DNA of 64,000 bases from Pseudomonas putida. Its GTDB lineage: Bacteria > Pseudomonadota > Gammaproteobacteria > Pseudomonadales > Pseudomonadaceae. Shown here piece after piece: positions 24,895 through 33,085 of this stretch. The notes under the pieces are model-generated. The model was given only the letters and a program-made list of their open reading frames with translations. It was not told the origin of the DNA and did no database searches. Position 1 is the stretch's first letter. The number at the start of each line of letters is the position of its first letter. Position numbers and translations under genes: made by a program. The stretch spans positions 806,001-870,000 of the forward strand of contig NZ_JANHLD010000001.1 in assembly GCF_028682455.1 (NCBI RefSeq), read 5' to 3'.

Positions 24895-26307
24895 ATGAGC
24901 CGCTTCGCCCAGGCCTGGCGGATGTCCGCAGCGATTGCGACGCTTTTCGCCAGCTCCCTGAGCCTGGCTGCCGAGGCGCCGGAATACGCGATCGAGCGCT
25001 GCTGCCAGATCTGCCCGCAGGCGCTGCAGGACAGCAGCTACCCCGGTGATCTGGGCGATTTCCGCCAACTGGTGCAGGGGCAGGAGGACTGGCTGTTCCG
25101 CAGCAAGATCGACTTCATGACCAACATCGGGACCACGCCCGAGGGTTTCAAGCTGCTACAGGATCTGCGTGATGCGCTCAAAGCCAGGGGCGTGGAGCTG
25201 GTGATGGTCTACTTGCCACCCCGTGGCCTGCTTGTCACTGAAATGCTTCGCCCCCAGGACCGCAGCAGCTTCAATGCCGAACTGTCGCGCAAGAATTACC
25301 TGGCGACCATCGAGCATCTGCGCGGCCTGGGCATACGTGTGCCGGACCTCTCCGCACTGCTGGCCCATCCGGCCGAGGTGCGCAGCAAATTCTTCTTCAA
25401 GCGCGACAACCACTGGACCCCGCAAGGTGCTGAGCTGGCCGCGCAATTGCTGGCCGCTGAATTGAGTAAGTCGGACGTCTTCAAGGGGATTGCGCGCAAG
25501 GAGTTTGCCACGCGCACGGAAGGTAACCTGTACAAGGTCGGCTCCCTTAACCAGGCATTCGGCAAAATCTGTGGCAATGGTTACGCCAACGAGTATTTCA
25601 CTCGCGCAGTGACCGAGCCCAAGGAAGAGAGCGCCGAGCTGTTTGGCGATACCGAAGCGCCCGATGTGGTGCTGGTTGGCACCAGTTTCAGTTCCGCGCA
25701 GTACAACTTCGACGGTTTCCTCAAGCAGTACGCCCGCGTCGACGTCGACAACCGCTCGGTGACAGGCGGTGGCTTCCACAGTGCCATGCTGCAGTACCTC
25801 GGCAGCCAGGACTTCCAGGACAAACCGCCGAAGGTGCTGATTTGGGAGGTCAACAGCTATTACGACCTGGCCATGGCGACTTTCTACCGCCAGGTCATGC
25901 CCCTGCTGGATAACGGTTGCCGGAACGTAGCGGCGACTCTAGGCCAGAAGATGGCCCTGCGGCCAGGCAAGAACGAGGTGTTGGTCAACACCGGGGTCAA
26001 GCCGATCCGCAGTGAGGACTCCGTCGTCGAGATCCAGTTCAGCAAACCCGTGATCAATGAGTTGCGCAGCACCATCTGGTACATGACCGGCTCCAGGGAA
26101 AACCTGTTGATCAGCCGGGCACGGGAAGTCGAGCCGAACGGCCGCTTTGTTTTTCGCTTGCGTGAGGACGCCGAGTGGGCAGGGCAGACGCTGCTCTCCC
26201 TTGAAATCGACATGCCGGCAGACATGCCCCAGGGCCTGCAGGTCGAAGCGAAGATCTGCCGCAGGGCGGACAAACCTGAAAACGTGATGCAAGCCAAGGC
26301 CAATTGA
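24895..26307 (+). CDS. algX: Alginate O-acetyltransferase and secretion scaffold
   Basis: AlgX transfers acetyl groups onto mannuronate in the periplasm and also holds the secretion complex together. The start at 24895 follows AAAGGG. An ATG at 24880 overlapping algG stop is the alternative. A signal peptide (MSAAIATLFASSLSLAAEA) is present. The SGNH-like active site is complete: Asp171 and His173 (DNHW) and Ser264 (GTSFS). These are within a few residues of the P. aeruginosa positions. A C-terminal carbohydrate-binding module follows. In most Pseudomonas operons algL comes next; here algI does. Confidence 0.94.
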   Translation: MSRFAQAWRMSAAIATLFASSLSLAAEAPEYAIERCCQICPQALQDSSYPGDLGDFRQLVQGQEDWLFRSKIDFMTNIGTTPEGFKLLQDLRDALKARGVELVMVYLPPRGLLVTEMLRPQDRSSFNAELSRKNYLATIEHLRGLGIRVPDLSALLAHPAEVRSKFFFKRDNHWTPQGAELAAQLLAAELSKSDVFKGIARKEFATRTEGNLYKVGSLNQAFGKICGNGYANEYFTRAVTEPKEESAELFGDTEAPDVVLVGTSFSSAQYNFDGFLKQYARVDVDNRSVTGGGFHSAMLQYLGSQDFQDKPPKVLIWEVNSYYDLAMATFYRQVMPLLDNGCRNVAATLGQKMALRPGKNEVLVNTGVKPIRSEDSVVEIQFSKPVINELRSTIWYMTGSRENLLISRAREVEPNGRFVFRLREDAEWAGQTLLSLEIDMPADMPQGLQVEAKICRRADKPENVMQAKAN

Positions 26308-26389
26308 CCCGAGGGCGCCTTGCGCCGGGTTGTGCCCGGCGCATGGGCTCCTCAGGGCAACGATGATCATTCAAACGGAGATTGAGGGC

Positions 26390-27877
26390 GTGGTCTTTTC
26401 TTCCAACGTGTTCCTGTTCCTGTTCCTGCCGATTTTCCTCGGCTTGTACTACCTGGTCGGGACGCGCTATCGAAACCTGCTATTGCTGGTCGCTAGCTAC
26501 ATCTTCTATGCCTGGTGGCGCATCGACTTTCTGGCGCTGTTCGCGGTGGTGACCGTGTTCAACTACTGGATCGGCCTGCGCATCGGCGCGGCCGGGGTGC
26601 GCACGAAAACGGCGCAGAAATGGCTGCTCCTCGGCGTGGCGGTGGACCTCTGCGTCCTCGGCTACTTCAAGTACGCCAATTTCGGCGTCGACAGCCTCAA
26701 TGCCATCATTACCTCGTTCGGCATGGAGCCCTTTGTGCTCACGCACATCCTGCTGCCGATCGGGATCTCGTTCTATATCTTCGAGTCCATCAGCTACATC
26801 ATCGACGTCTACCGCGGCGACACCCCGGCCACCCGTAACCTGGTGGACTTCGCAGCCTTTGTGGCGATCTTCCCGCACCTGATTGCCGGCCCGGTACTGC
26901 GTTTTCGCGACCTGGTGGACCAGTTCAACCACCGTACCCACACAGTGGACAAGTTCGCCGAAGGCTGTACGCGCTTCATGCAAGGCTTCATCAAGAAGGT
27001 CTTCATTGCTGACAGCATCGCGCCCATCGCCGACCACTGCTTTGCGCTTTCCGACCCCAGCATGGGCGACGCCTGGCTTGGCGCCCTGGCCTACACCGCG
27101 CAGCTGTACTTTGACTTCTCCGGCTACAGCGACATGGCCATCGGCCTCGGCCTGATGATGGGCTTTCGCTTCATCGAGAACTTCAACCAGCCGTACATCA
27201 GCCAGTCGATTACCGAGTTCTGGCGACGCTGGCACATCAGCCTCTCCACCTGGCTGCGCGACTACCTGTACATCAGCCTGGGCGGCAACCGCGGCACCAC
27301 CTTCCAGACCTACCGCAACTTGTTCCTGACCATGCTGTTGGGCGGCCTGTGGCACGGCGCCAACTTCACCTACATCCTCTGGGGCGCCTGGCACGGCGCC
27401 TGGCTGGCCATTGAGCGCGCCCTGGGCGTGGATGCCGCACCACGGGTGCTCTACCCGCTGAAGTGGGCCTTCACCTTCCTGCTGGTGGTGATCGGCTGGG
27501 TGATCTTTCGCGCCGAGAACCTCGACGTGGCCTGGCGCATGTACGCGGCCATGTTCAGCTTTGCCGACTGGCAGCTCTCCGAGCTCTTGCGCGCCCAGCT
27601 GACCAGCCTGCAGATCGCCACCCTGGTGCTGGCCTATGTCGTGCTGGCCATCTTCGGCATCCGCCAGTTCCACGCCCAGCCGCTGGCCGGCGCACCCAAA
27701 GCCAGCATCCGCGAAGACCACGACGGCATCGCCATCAACGCCAACGGCAGCGCCGCCGTGGCGCGTCTGCGGATCGGCACCGTGGCCTTCCACACTGCCG
27801 TGCTGCTGCTGTTCACCGTCTCGGTGTTGAAGCTCTCGGCGCAAAGTTTCTCGCCCTTCCTGTATTTCCAGTTCTGA
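26390..27877 (+). CDS. algI: Alginate O-acetylation membrane acyltransferase (MBOAT)
   Basis: Brings acetyl groups across the inner membrane for acetylation of alginate. The GTG at 26390 (MVFSSNVFLF) is preceded by GGAG at a suitable distance. It places the catalytic MBOAT His at residue 322 (GGLWHGANF), the number known for P. aeruginosa AlgI. The longer frame from 26330 is not needed. The 495-residue protein has about a dozen membrane segments and the typical NFNQPYISQSITEFWRRWHIS motif. The gene follows algX directly, without algL in between. Confidence 0.95.
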   Translation: MVFSSNVFLFLFLPIFLGLYYLVGTRYRNLLLLVASYIFYAWWRIDFLALFAVVTVFNYWIGLRIGAAGVRTKTAQKWLLLGVAVDLCVLGYFKYANFGVDSLNAIITSFGMEPFVLTHILLPIGISFYIFESISYIIDVYRGDTPATRNLVDFAAFVAIFPHLIAGPVLRFRDLVDQFNHRTHTVDKFAEGCTRFMQGFIKKVFIADSIAPIADHCFALSDPSMGDAWLGALAYTAQLYFDFSGYSDMAIGLGLMMGFRFIENFNQPYISQSITEFWRRWHISLSTWLRDYLYISLGGNRGTTFQTYRNLFLTMLLGGLWHGANFTYILWGAWHGAWLAIERALGVDAAPRVLYPLKWAFTFLLVVIGWVIFRAENLDVAWRMYAAMFSFADWQLSELLRAQLTSLQIATLVLAYVVLAIFGIRQFHAQPLAGAPKASIREDHDGIAINANGSAAVARLRIGTVAFHTAVLLLFTVSVLKLSAQSFSPFLYFQF

Positions 27878-27888
27878 GGGAACCGACG

Positions 27889-29061
27889 ATGAACAGAACC
27901 CTGAACCTGCTCTACAGCCTGCTTTTCTGCAGTTTGTTGCTGGCGCTGTGCCTGTGGTCGCTGCGCGCGGTATTCGGCTTTTCCGCAGCCAGCGAAACCC
28001 GCGTGCTGGACGGCAAACTGACGCAGGCCTTCGAGAAGCACTACGACGCCGAATTCCCGGTCAAGCAACTGGGCACCAACCTCTGGGCGCTAGCGAGCTA
28101 CACGCTGTTCGGCGAAGGCCGCCAGGGCGTGGTCATCGGCCAGGACGGCTGGCTCTTCTCGGACGAGGAGTTCAAGCCTGCGACACAACCCGATCAGTTG
28201 CAGGACAACTGGCGGTTGGTGAACGCGGTACGGCTGGAACTCGAGCGTCGTGGGGTGACGCTGGTGCTGGCGCTCCTGCCAGCCAAGGCCCGGCTCTATC
28301 CGGAGCATCTGAACGACGATCGCCCCGCGCTGGCCCAGCAGCGCCTGTACCCAATGGCCCACGAGATGATGCGCCAAACCGGGGTGAACGGGCCGGATCT
28401 GTTGCCTGCCCTGCGGCAGGCAAAGGCGCAGGAACCGGTGTTCCTGCGCACCGATACCCACTGGACTCCCTTCGGCGCAGAGGTCGCGGCCAGGAGCCTG
28501 GCGGAGCATCTGGCGCGGCAGGGTATCTGGCAGCACGGCGACCAGACCTTCGTCACCGAGGCTGTCGACAGCCGGGAGCACAAAGGTGACCTGCTGAGTT
28601 TCCTGCCCTTGGAGCCGTACTTCGCCGACCGGCAGCTACCGGCCGAGCAGCTGCGCCTGCGCCTGACCCGGGCCGCCGAGGGGCAGGAGGAAAGCGCCGA
28701 GGATGCGCTGTTCGTCGACGCCCAACCGGCGATCGCCCTGGTCGGGACCAGCTACAGCGCCAACGCGAACTGGAACTTCGCCGGTGCCCTGAAACAGGCC
28801 CTGGGCAGCGATCTGCTCAATTACGCCGAGGAGGGCAGGGGCCCGCTGGTGCCCATGCTGAATCTGCTGCAGCAAGGGGATAAAGAGCTCGCCGGGCTGC
28901 GCCTGGTGATCTGGGAGTTTCCCGAGCGCTATCTGATGCTACCCAGCGACCTGTCCAAGCTCGACGCGGCCTGGCTCGCCCGGCTGCGCAACGACGAGAA
29001 AGCGGCTAGCCGCGCAGCGCTGCAAACCGCCACCGGCCCTGAGCCCATCCTGCAACCTTAG
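27889..29061 (+). CDS. algJ: Alginate O-acetyltransferase, membrane-anchored SGNH-type
   Basis: Receives acetyl from AlgI and transfers it for alginate acetylation on the periplasmic side. The 390-residue protein starts at the ATG at 27889. An N-terminal anchor (LNLLYSLLFCSLLLALCLWSL) is followed by an AlgX/AlgJ-type SGNH domain with Asp189 and His191 (DTHWTP) and Ser288 (GTSYS), all present. Similarity to AlgX is evident in these motifs, as usual. AlgF follows with an 10-base gap. Confidence 0.94.
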   Translation: MNRTLNLLYSLLFCSLLLALCLWSLRAVFGFSAASETRVLDGKLTQAFEKHYDAEFPVKQLGTNLWALASYTLFGEGRQGVVIGQDGWLFSDEEFKPATQPDQLQDNWRLVNAVRLELERRGVTLVLALLPAKARLYPEHLNDDRPALAQQRLYPMAHEMMRQTGVNGPDLLPALRQAKAQEPVFLRTDTHWTPFGAEVAARSLAEHLARQGIWQHGDQTFVTEAVDSREHKGDLLSFLPLEPYFADRQLPAEQLRLRLTRAAEGQEESAEDALFVDAQPAIALVGTSYSANANWNFAGALKQALGSDLLNYAEEGRGPLVPMLNLLQQGDKELAGLRLVIWEFPERYLMLPSDLSKLDAAWLARLRNDEKAASRAALQTATGPEPILQP

Positions 29062-29071
29062 GAGAACCTGT

Positions 29072-29719
29072 ATGTCCCTTTTTTCCTCGATGTCCTACAC
29101 CCTGCGCCTGGGCAGCCTGCTGCTTGGCCTGTCCGCCCCGTGGGCAATGGCTGACGAAGCGGCGCTCTACGGTCCGGCGGCACCGAATGGCTCGGCCTTC
29201 GTGCGCGGCTTCAACGCCGCAAGCAGCAGTTTTGACGCCAACCTCGGCCCTGTCCGCATCAACGACCTGGGCGCCAAGAGCAGCAGCGATTTCGCCTTTC
29301 TGCCGGCCGGCAGCTACACCGCCAGCGCGGACGGCAAGAGCCTGGCCGTGAAGCTCGACGCCGAGCGCTACTACACACTGGTGCAGATGCCGAGTGGGAA
29401 GCTGGAGCTGGTGGAGGAGCCGCCGTTCAAGAATCGCCAGAAGTCGCTGCTGCGCCTGCAGAATCTTTCCGACACCGCCCTGTCGATCAAAACCGCCGAC
29501 GGTCGTACCGAGGTCATCCGCCCGGTATCGGCCAATGCCCGAGGCGAGCGCGAGATCAACCCGGTCAAGGTGCGCCTGACGCTGTACGCCGGCGACCGCA
29601 AGATTCGTGACCTCGACCCGCTGGTGCTGGAGCGCGGCGAAGTGGTCAGCCTGTTCGTCACCGGTTCCGCCGACAAGCTGTCACCGGCCTGGGTCAAGCG
29701 TCCGGTCGCGACCAACTGA
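29072..29719 (+). CDS. algF: Alginate O-acetylation accessory protein, periplasmic
   Basis: A 215-residue exported protein needed for acetylation together with AlgI and AlgJ. The ATG at 29072 follows AGGAG. The signal peptide ends at PWAMA-DEA. The middle has the characteristic VRINDLGAKSSSDFAFLPAGSYTAS, and the last third (LYAGDRKIRDLDPLVLERGEVVSLFVTG) is conserved in AlgF. It has no enzymatic motif and probably acts as adaptor. algL begins ten bases after its stop, a position normally taken by algA. Confidence 0.94.
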   Translation: MSLFSSMSYTLRLGSLLLGLSAPWAMADEAALYGPAAPNGSAFVRGFNAASSSFDANLGPVRINDLGAKSSSDFAFLPAGSYTASADGKSLAVKLDAERYYTLVQMPSGKLELVEEPPFKNRQKSLLRLQNLSDTALSIKTADGRTEVIRPVSANARGEREINPVKVRLTLYAGDRKIRDLDPLVLERGEVVSLFVTGSADKLSPAWVKRPVATN

Positions 29720-29728
29720 GGAATGGCT

Positions 29729-30835
29729 ATGAAACCCAGCCTGATCTGTTCGCGGATGGCGCTGACCGGCCTGGGCCTGCTGTTGGTCGCCGGCTGCAGC
29801 AAGCCCCTGGAAGACAACGCTGGTGCCCGCCTGGTGCCGCCCAGCGGCTTCTACCTGGCCGCGCCGCCCCCCACGGGCAAGAAGCCGGCCTGTGCCGGGG
29901 CACCCGAGCCCTACACGGGCGACTTGCAGTTTCCGAGCAAGTACGAAGGCTCGGACTCGGCCAGGGACAAGCTGAACCCGCAGGCCGCGGCGCGCTACAA
30001 GCGGCTGACCGGCGAGGTGCGTGCGCTGGAAAGCGGCGTGAGCAAACTGGTCGGCAAGTATCTGGAGGACGGCCGTCAGGAATACGCCGACTGCGCCCTG
30101 GCCTGGTTGAACACATGGGCCGAAGCCGACGCGCTGCTCAGCCGAAACTACAACCACACCGGCAAGTCGGTGCGCAAATGGGCGCTGGGAAGTCTGTCCT
30201 CCGCCTATCTGCGGCTGCAGTTCTCCGGCTCCGAACCCTTGCGTGGGCATGAGGCCGAAACGCGCGCCATCGAGCAGTGGTTCGCCCGGCTCGCCGACCA
30301 GGTGGTGCAGGACTGGAACGAGCAACCGCGCGAGCGACGTAACAACCACCAGTACTGGGCCGCCTGGGCGGTGATGGCAAGTGCCGTGGTGCTCGACCGC
30401 CAGGACCTGTTCGACTGGGCGGTCGAGCAGTACCGCCATGGTGTGGAACAGGTCGACGTCGAGGGCTACCTGCCGCTGGAACTGTCCCGGCACACCCGGG
30501 CACTGGCTTACCACAACTACAGCCTGGGGCCGCTGATGATGATCTCGGCATTCGCCCAGGCCAATGGAGTAGACCTGCGTGGCGACAACGGCGGTGCCTT
30601 GCAGCGGCTCGCCCGGCGGGTCGAAACGGGCGTGCACAACCCGCGCCTTTTCGAGGCCCGGACCGGCTACCCGCAGGAGCTGGAGGATTTGCAGGAGGAC
30701 GGCAAGTTCGCCTGGCTGGAGCCCTACTGTGCACTTTATCGCTGCTCGGCCGAGACCGACGCCTGGCGGCGCTCCCTGGAACCCCTGGAGACCTATCGGC
30801 TAGGAGGGGATGTCACTCAGTTGTTCAACCCCTGA
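29729..30835 (+). CDS. algL: Alginate lyase (polysaccharide lyase family 5), predicted lipoprotein, relocated
   Basis: AlgL degrades alginate that is left in the periplasm by beta-elimination. The 368-residue protein starts at the ATG at 29729 after GAGGA (an ATG six bases upstream is possible). The P. aeruginosa protein has a plain signal peptide. Here the signal runs LTGLGLLLVAGC with a lipobox, so a lipid anchor at Cys is predicted (+1 Cys, then Ser and Lys). Catalytic residues are kept: Lys in SKYEGSDSAR, Asn-His in NNHQYWAAW (usually NNHSYW), Arg and Tyr in RALAYHNY. In most Pseudomonas operons algL stands between algX and algI. Here it is between algF and algA. Confidence 0.92.
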   Translation: MKPSLICSRMALTGLGLLLVAGCSKPLEDNAGARLVPPSGFYLAAPPPTGKKPACAGAPEPYTGDLQFPSKYEGSDSARDKLNPQAAARYKRLTGEVRALESGVSKLVGKYLEDGRQEYADCALAWLNTWAEADALLSRNYNHTGKSVRKWALGSLSSAYLRLQFSGSEPLRGHEAETRAIEQWFARLADQVVQDWNEQPRERRNNHQYWAAWAVMASAVVLDRQDLFDWAVEQYRHGVEQVDVEGYLPLELSRHTRALAYHNYSLGPLMMISAFAQANGVDLRGDNGGALQRLARRVETGVHNPRLFEARTGYPQELEDLQEDGKFAWLEPYCALYRCSAETDAWRRSLEPLETYRLGGDVTQLFNP

Positions 30836-30930
30836 TCGCATCGATGCATCCACTTTCCCGGCAGTCCGAGGCAGGGCCTCGGCGGGGACAAGTAATAATT
30901 TGAAATGGAACTTTAATGGAGGCGTCTCCC

Positions 30931-32388
30931 ATGATTCCGGTAATTCTTTCTGGTGGTAGTGGTTCCCGCTTGTGGCCCCTTTCGCGCAAGCAGTATCCCA
31001 AGCAGTTCCTCGCCCTGACCGGCGAGTTCTCGCTGTTCCAGCAGACCCTGCAGCGCCTGGCCTTCGAAGGTATGCAGAGCCCGCTGATCGTGTGCAACCA
31101 GGAGCATCGCTTTATCGTCAACGAGCAACTGGAGCGGATTGGCGTCCAGGGGCACTCGATACTGCTCGAACCCTTCGGCCGCAATACCGCGCCGGCCGTG
31201 GCTATGGCCGCCTTGCAACTGCTGGCCGAAGGCCGCGACGAACTGATGCTGGTGCTGCCGGCCGATCATGTGATCGAGGACAAGCCGGCGCTGCACCAGG
31301 CACTGGAGGTAGCACGTACGGCGGCCGAGGAAGGGGAGATGGTGTTGTTCGGCATCCCGGTCGAGCGGCCCGATATCGGCTTCGGCTACATCAAGGCGAG
31401 CCGCGCAGGTGACGCCGGCGCCATGCATCCCGGTGCCTACCGGGTCAGCCACTTCGTCGAGAAGCCCAATGCAGAACTGGCCCGCGAGCTCGTCCGCGCG
31501 GGTGGCTATTACTGGAACAGCGGCATGTTCCTGTTCCGTGCCAGCCGTTATCTGGACGAGCTGCTCAAGCATGAGCCGGGCATCTACGACGCCTGTGCGC
31601 TGGCCCTGGAGCGCAGCCACCGCTGCGGCAATGTCATGACCATCGATACTGACACCTTCGAGTGCTGCCCGGACAACTCCATCGACTACGCGGTGATGGA
31701 GAAGACCTCCCGCGCCTGCGTGGTGCCGCTCGCCGCCGGCTGGAACGACGTGGGCAACTGGTCCTCCCTGTGCGACGTGCATGAGAAGGACCAGGCCGGC
31801 AACGTGCTCAAGGGTGATGTGATGACCCACGACAGCCGCAACAGCTTCGTACACAGCAGCGGCAAGCTGGTGGCCTTGGTCGGTGTAGACGATCTGGTGG
31901 TAGTAGAAACCAAGGATGCGGTGATGATCGTCCACAAGAATTCGGTTCAGGACGTCAAAGCACTGGTCAACAGCCTGGATCTGAAGGGACGCTCGGAAAC
32001 CCAGAGCCATTGTGCGGTGAATCGTCCTTGGGGCTGCTACGACTCGGTGGACAACGGTATACGTCACCAGGTCAAGCGCATCACCGTGAAACCCGGCGCG
32101 CAGCTGTCGCTGCAGATGCACCACCACCGCGCCGAGCACTGGGTCGTGGTATCCGGCACCGCCCAGGTGACGTGTGACGACAAGGTGTTCCTGCTTACTG
32201 AGAACCAGTCCACCTACATCCCGATCGCCTCGGTGCACCGCCTGGCCAACCCCGGCAAGATCCCGCTGGAGATCATTGAGGTGCAGTCCGGCAGCTACCT
32301 GGGCGAGGACGACATCGAGCGCCTGGAGGATGTCTATGGGCGGACCGGCCAGGCGCTGGAGGCAACCAAGCTGGTCGCTGGCGGTTGA
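30931..32388 (+). CDS. algA: Bifunctional phosphomannose isomerase / GDP-mannose pyrophosphorylase
   Basis: Catalyses the first and third steps from fructose-6-phosphate to GDP-mannose. Start at the ATG at 30931 behind GGAGG, giving 485 residues. The N-terminal nucleotidyltransferase has ILSGGSGSRLWPLSRKQYPK with the P-loop-like signature, EPFGRNTAPA, and later EKP. The C-terminal isomerase cupin has SLQMHHHRAEHWVVVSG, the metal-binding motif. The gap to algL is 95 bases. It closes the alginate operon as in other Pseudomonas. Confidence 0.96.
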   Translation: MIPVILSGGSGSRLWPLSRKQYPKQFLALTGEFSLFQQTLQRLAFEGMQSPLIVCNQEHRFIVNEQLERIGVQGHSILLEPFGRNTAPAVAMAALQLLAEGRDELMLVLPADHVIEDKPALHQALEVARTAAEEGEMVLFGIPVERPDIGFGYIKASRAGDAGAMHPGAYRVSHFVEKPNAELARELVRAGGYYWNSGMFLFRASRYLDELLKHEPGIYDACALALERSHRCGNVMTIDTDTFECCPDNSIDYAVMEKTSRACVVPLAAGWNDVGNWSSLCDVHEKDQAGNVLKGDVMTHDSRNSFVHSSGKLVALVGVDDLVVVETKDAVMIVHKNSVQDVKALVNSLDLKGRSETQSHCAVNRPWGCYDSVDNGIRHQVKRITVKPGAQLSLQMHHHRAEHWVVVSGTAQVTCDDKVFLLTENQSTYIPIASVHRLANPGKIPLEIIEVQSGSYLGEDDIERLEDVYGRTGQALEATKLVAGG

Positions 32389-32541
32389 GCCAAAGCACCA
32401 GAACGAGCCAGCAGATCCATGCACGCGGACCTCTTGGCTGAGTACCGCTGCGCGTCAGGTGCTGCTCAATGCAGCACTTGAACGTAGCTTAGCGCCCTTG
32501 GCGCAGGTGCTGGGCGAGCGGACCAGGTCGTAGTGTAGTGG

Positions 32542-32700
32542 TCAACTAATCCCGGGCACTGCGTTAAGTTTTTCCTCAACCACGCCGGGTGCCAGCACTC
32601 CGTTGAATTGATGTGGCCGTTGCCAGTTGTGCCTGTGCATCAATCGGCCCATATCCTGCTGCTTGCTGATCAGTTTCATCTCGCTCATAAGCTTGCTCAC
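32542..32700 (-). pseudogene. 3' end of an IS3-type transposase, remnant
   Basis: Read on the minus strand toward the stop at 32544-32542, the frame gives LMHRHNWQRPHQFNG, then APGVVEEKLNAVPGIS. This is the familiar C-terminal end of many IS3-type transposases (NWQRPHQ near the end). The DDE core is absent. It is unlike the OrfB ending of the intact element at 14-15 kb, so it marks a different insertion. Confidence 0.65.
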
Positions 32701-32984
32701 CTTGAATCTTCCAATCTCTATGCCGTCCTCGCTAATGCTTCGGCTGCCCGCCGCGCTGTGAACAGCTCACTCTGCCTACGCTAACCAGACGATGAACGCA
32801 TGGCCGACTCGACCAGCCCAAGTGACCGGGCGGCAACGACGTTGCTTGGTCATCAGGCACTCGACCCTTGGGCCGTTAGCCCACGAAGCCCCCCGCACCT
32901 TTCTCCATGTCTCGCCGCACCAAAGCGTTCTGCCGTCTGTACAGGTTGCGGAAAAATCCTGGGTGAAGAATTTGACACCGATAA

Positions 32985-33000
32985 AGCTATAGCTATATAG
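32985..33000 (+). promoter_or_regulatory. Operator-like motif upstream of the aldehyde dehydrogenase operon
   Basis: AGCTATAGCTATATAG, followed by TTTTG, lies 86-101 bases before the dehydrogenase start. It matches the motif found at 37031, 43537 and 44618 and is a candidate site for the GntR regulator encoded at 43603. Confidence 0.6.
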
Positions 33001-33085
33001 TTTTGAAAAGGGTGAAAATAACAGCGCGCAGATGACTCTGGCCACCCTCGGTTTACCGCTCAGACAATCAGCAGGAGCAAGATCC

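Larger units (their letters stand above)
32389..33085. other. Gene-free stretch after algA with transposase remnant and operator-like motif
   Basis: About 700 bases between algA and the next operon. It holds the 3' end of a transposase on the minus strand (32542-32700) and a palindromic motif at 32985-33000. Between them are only short frames without ribosome sites, which I do not call. No clear algA terminator is visible. Confidence 0.5.

Noticed and set aside
26480..27844. Long open frame on the minus strand (454 codons)
   Set aside because: Antisense to algI. High-GC genes commonly leave such long shadow frames.
32792..33000. Short frames of 60-66 codons after algA
   Set aside because: No ribosome sites, overlapping in several frames, no recognisable domain; probably decayed sequence.
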